Assembly: GCA_016195585.1 (NCBI GenBank)
Contig: JACPZJ010000110.1
Coordinates: forward strand, 1 to 5,934
DNA length: 5,934 nucleotides
Direction: 5' to 3'
Source of the DNA: Nitrospirota bacterium
Lineage (GTDB): Bacteria; Nitrospirota; CAKKRA01; 9FT-COMBO-42-15
Position 1 is the first letter of the stretch, and the number at the start of each line of letters is the position of its first letter. The translations under genes and the position numbers were made by a program. Of the stretch, positions 5,376 through 5,934 are shown piece after piece. Under the pieces are notes generated by a model, which did no database searches, was not told the origin of the DNA, and saw nothing but the letters and a program-made list of their open reading frames with translations.

Positions 5376-5934
5376 AAAAGATTGATTGCTTTGTAAGATT
5401 CAACGCCTTTATCTTTCTATGGAGGGTTTCCCGAGCAATGCCGAGTTCTTTTGCAGCCCTTGAGATATTGCCATTATTCTTTTGGAGGGTTTTTTGAATA
5501 AGCTCCTTTTCATAATCCTTGGAAAGATTTTTAAGGACAGACTTTAGAGGAATATCCGCATGATGTGATGATATATTATATTGCGTGCTGATGATATTAT
5601 ATTTTATCAGGTCATCTGCATCAATCATCTCTTTATCTGCAACGAGTACAAGCCTCTCTATAACATTCTCAAGCTCCCTTATGTTTCCTTTCCATTCTGC
5701 CTGCTGAAACAACCTCAGCGCCTTATTCCCAATTTTAATATTCTTGTTCTTTTCTTTGTTATATTTGGAAAGAAAATGTTCTGCCAAAAGAGGGATATCC
5801 TCTCTCCTCTCTCTTAATGGAGGGAGAAAGATGGGAAAGACATTCAATCTATAAAAAAGGTCTTCCCTGAACCTGCCTTCACTAATATCCTTTTCAAGGT
5901 TGCTGTTTGTTGCTGTAATTATTCGCACATCAAC
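5374..5934 (-). CDS. Sigma-54-dependent enhancer-binding regulator, C-terminal part (5' end outside window)
   Basis: The frame is open to the right edge (VDVRIITATN), so only the last 186 residues are present. Residues are counted from the GTG at 5928. The visible part begins at the sensor I region of the AAA+ domain (ATN) and includes FREDLFYRLNVFPIFLPPLRER at 20-41, the arginine-finger region. The sensor II stretch WKGNIRELENVIER at 79-92 is a slight variant of the usual WPGNVREL. A linker leads to a Fis-type DNA-binding helix-turn-helix at about 154-176 (ISRAAKELGIARETLHRKIKAL). Such proteins bind upstream repeats and use ATP to open sigma-54 RNA polymerase promoters. The sensory domain is not visible, so the signal is unknown. 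The gene lies 255 bp upstream of the sigma-54-driven pseudo-receiver operon in the same direction and is its likely activator. The family assignment is very secure. Confidence 0.93.
   Translation of the reverse strand, partial: VDVRIITATNSNLEKDISEGRFREDLFYRLNVFPIFLPPLRERREDIPLLAEHFLSKYNKEKNKNIKIGNKALRLFQQAEWKGNIRELENVIERLVLVADKEMIDADDLIKYNIISTQYNISSHHADIPLKSVLKNLSKDYEKELIQKTLQKNNGNISRAAKELGIARETLHRKIKALNLTKQSIF

Overview
The window is about 5.9 kb of AT-leaning bacterial DNA with strong AGGAGG-type ribosome sites. Its gene content is a PEP-synthase-like phosphotransfer protein, a DUF202 membrane protein, an NhaD-type Na+/H+ antiporter, a tandem UspA protein and a sigma-54 enhancer-binding regulator. 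This recalls anaerobic or environmental Nitrospirota or Desulfobacterota, but that placement is inference from protein style only.

Plus-strand half (1-4003). The C-terminal part of a PEP-synthase-like protein (ATP-grasp tail, swivelling His domain, unassigned C-terminal domain) runs in from the left edge. After a 155-bp gap holding a good sigma-70-like promoter come a DUF202 gene, an NhaD-family antiporter and a two-domain universal stress protein, laid out as one operon. The DUF202/antiporter junction is badly rearranged. The DUF202 reading frame leaves its family after the second membrane segment and runs into an exact 59-bp copy of sequence from the PEP-synthase-like gene (870-928 copied at 1850-1908). 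This is followed directly by the antiporter signal peptide without its own start. The antiporter then has an internal deletion of roughly 70 codons with a frame change at a CACCAT junction (2066-2071). Both genes look inactivated, unless the region is an assembly or gap-filling chimera.

Minus-strand half (4058-5934). Read right to left, it holds the C-terminal part of a sigma-54 enhancer-binding protein (AAA+ end plus Fis-type helix-turn-helix), a 255-bp control region, a 129-aa receiver-like protein that lacks the phosphoacceptor aspartate, and 20 bp further on a 216-aa membrane protein with an HEASH (HExxH) motif. The control region contains a convincing sigma-54 promoter (TGGCAGACCCTTCGCA, minus strand, 5153-5168) placed 34 bases before the chosen receiver start. 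It also has two TGTGA-N8-TCACA inverted repeats further upstream. The simplest reading is a local circuit in which the enhancer-binding protein binds the two repeats and switches on the pseudo-receiver/HExxH membrane protein operon through sigma-54. This small regulated pair is the best candidate for an undescribed system here. The mosaic at 1850-2071 is the strongest sequence anomaly.
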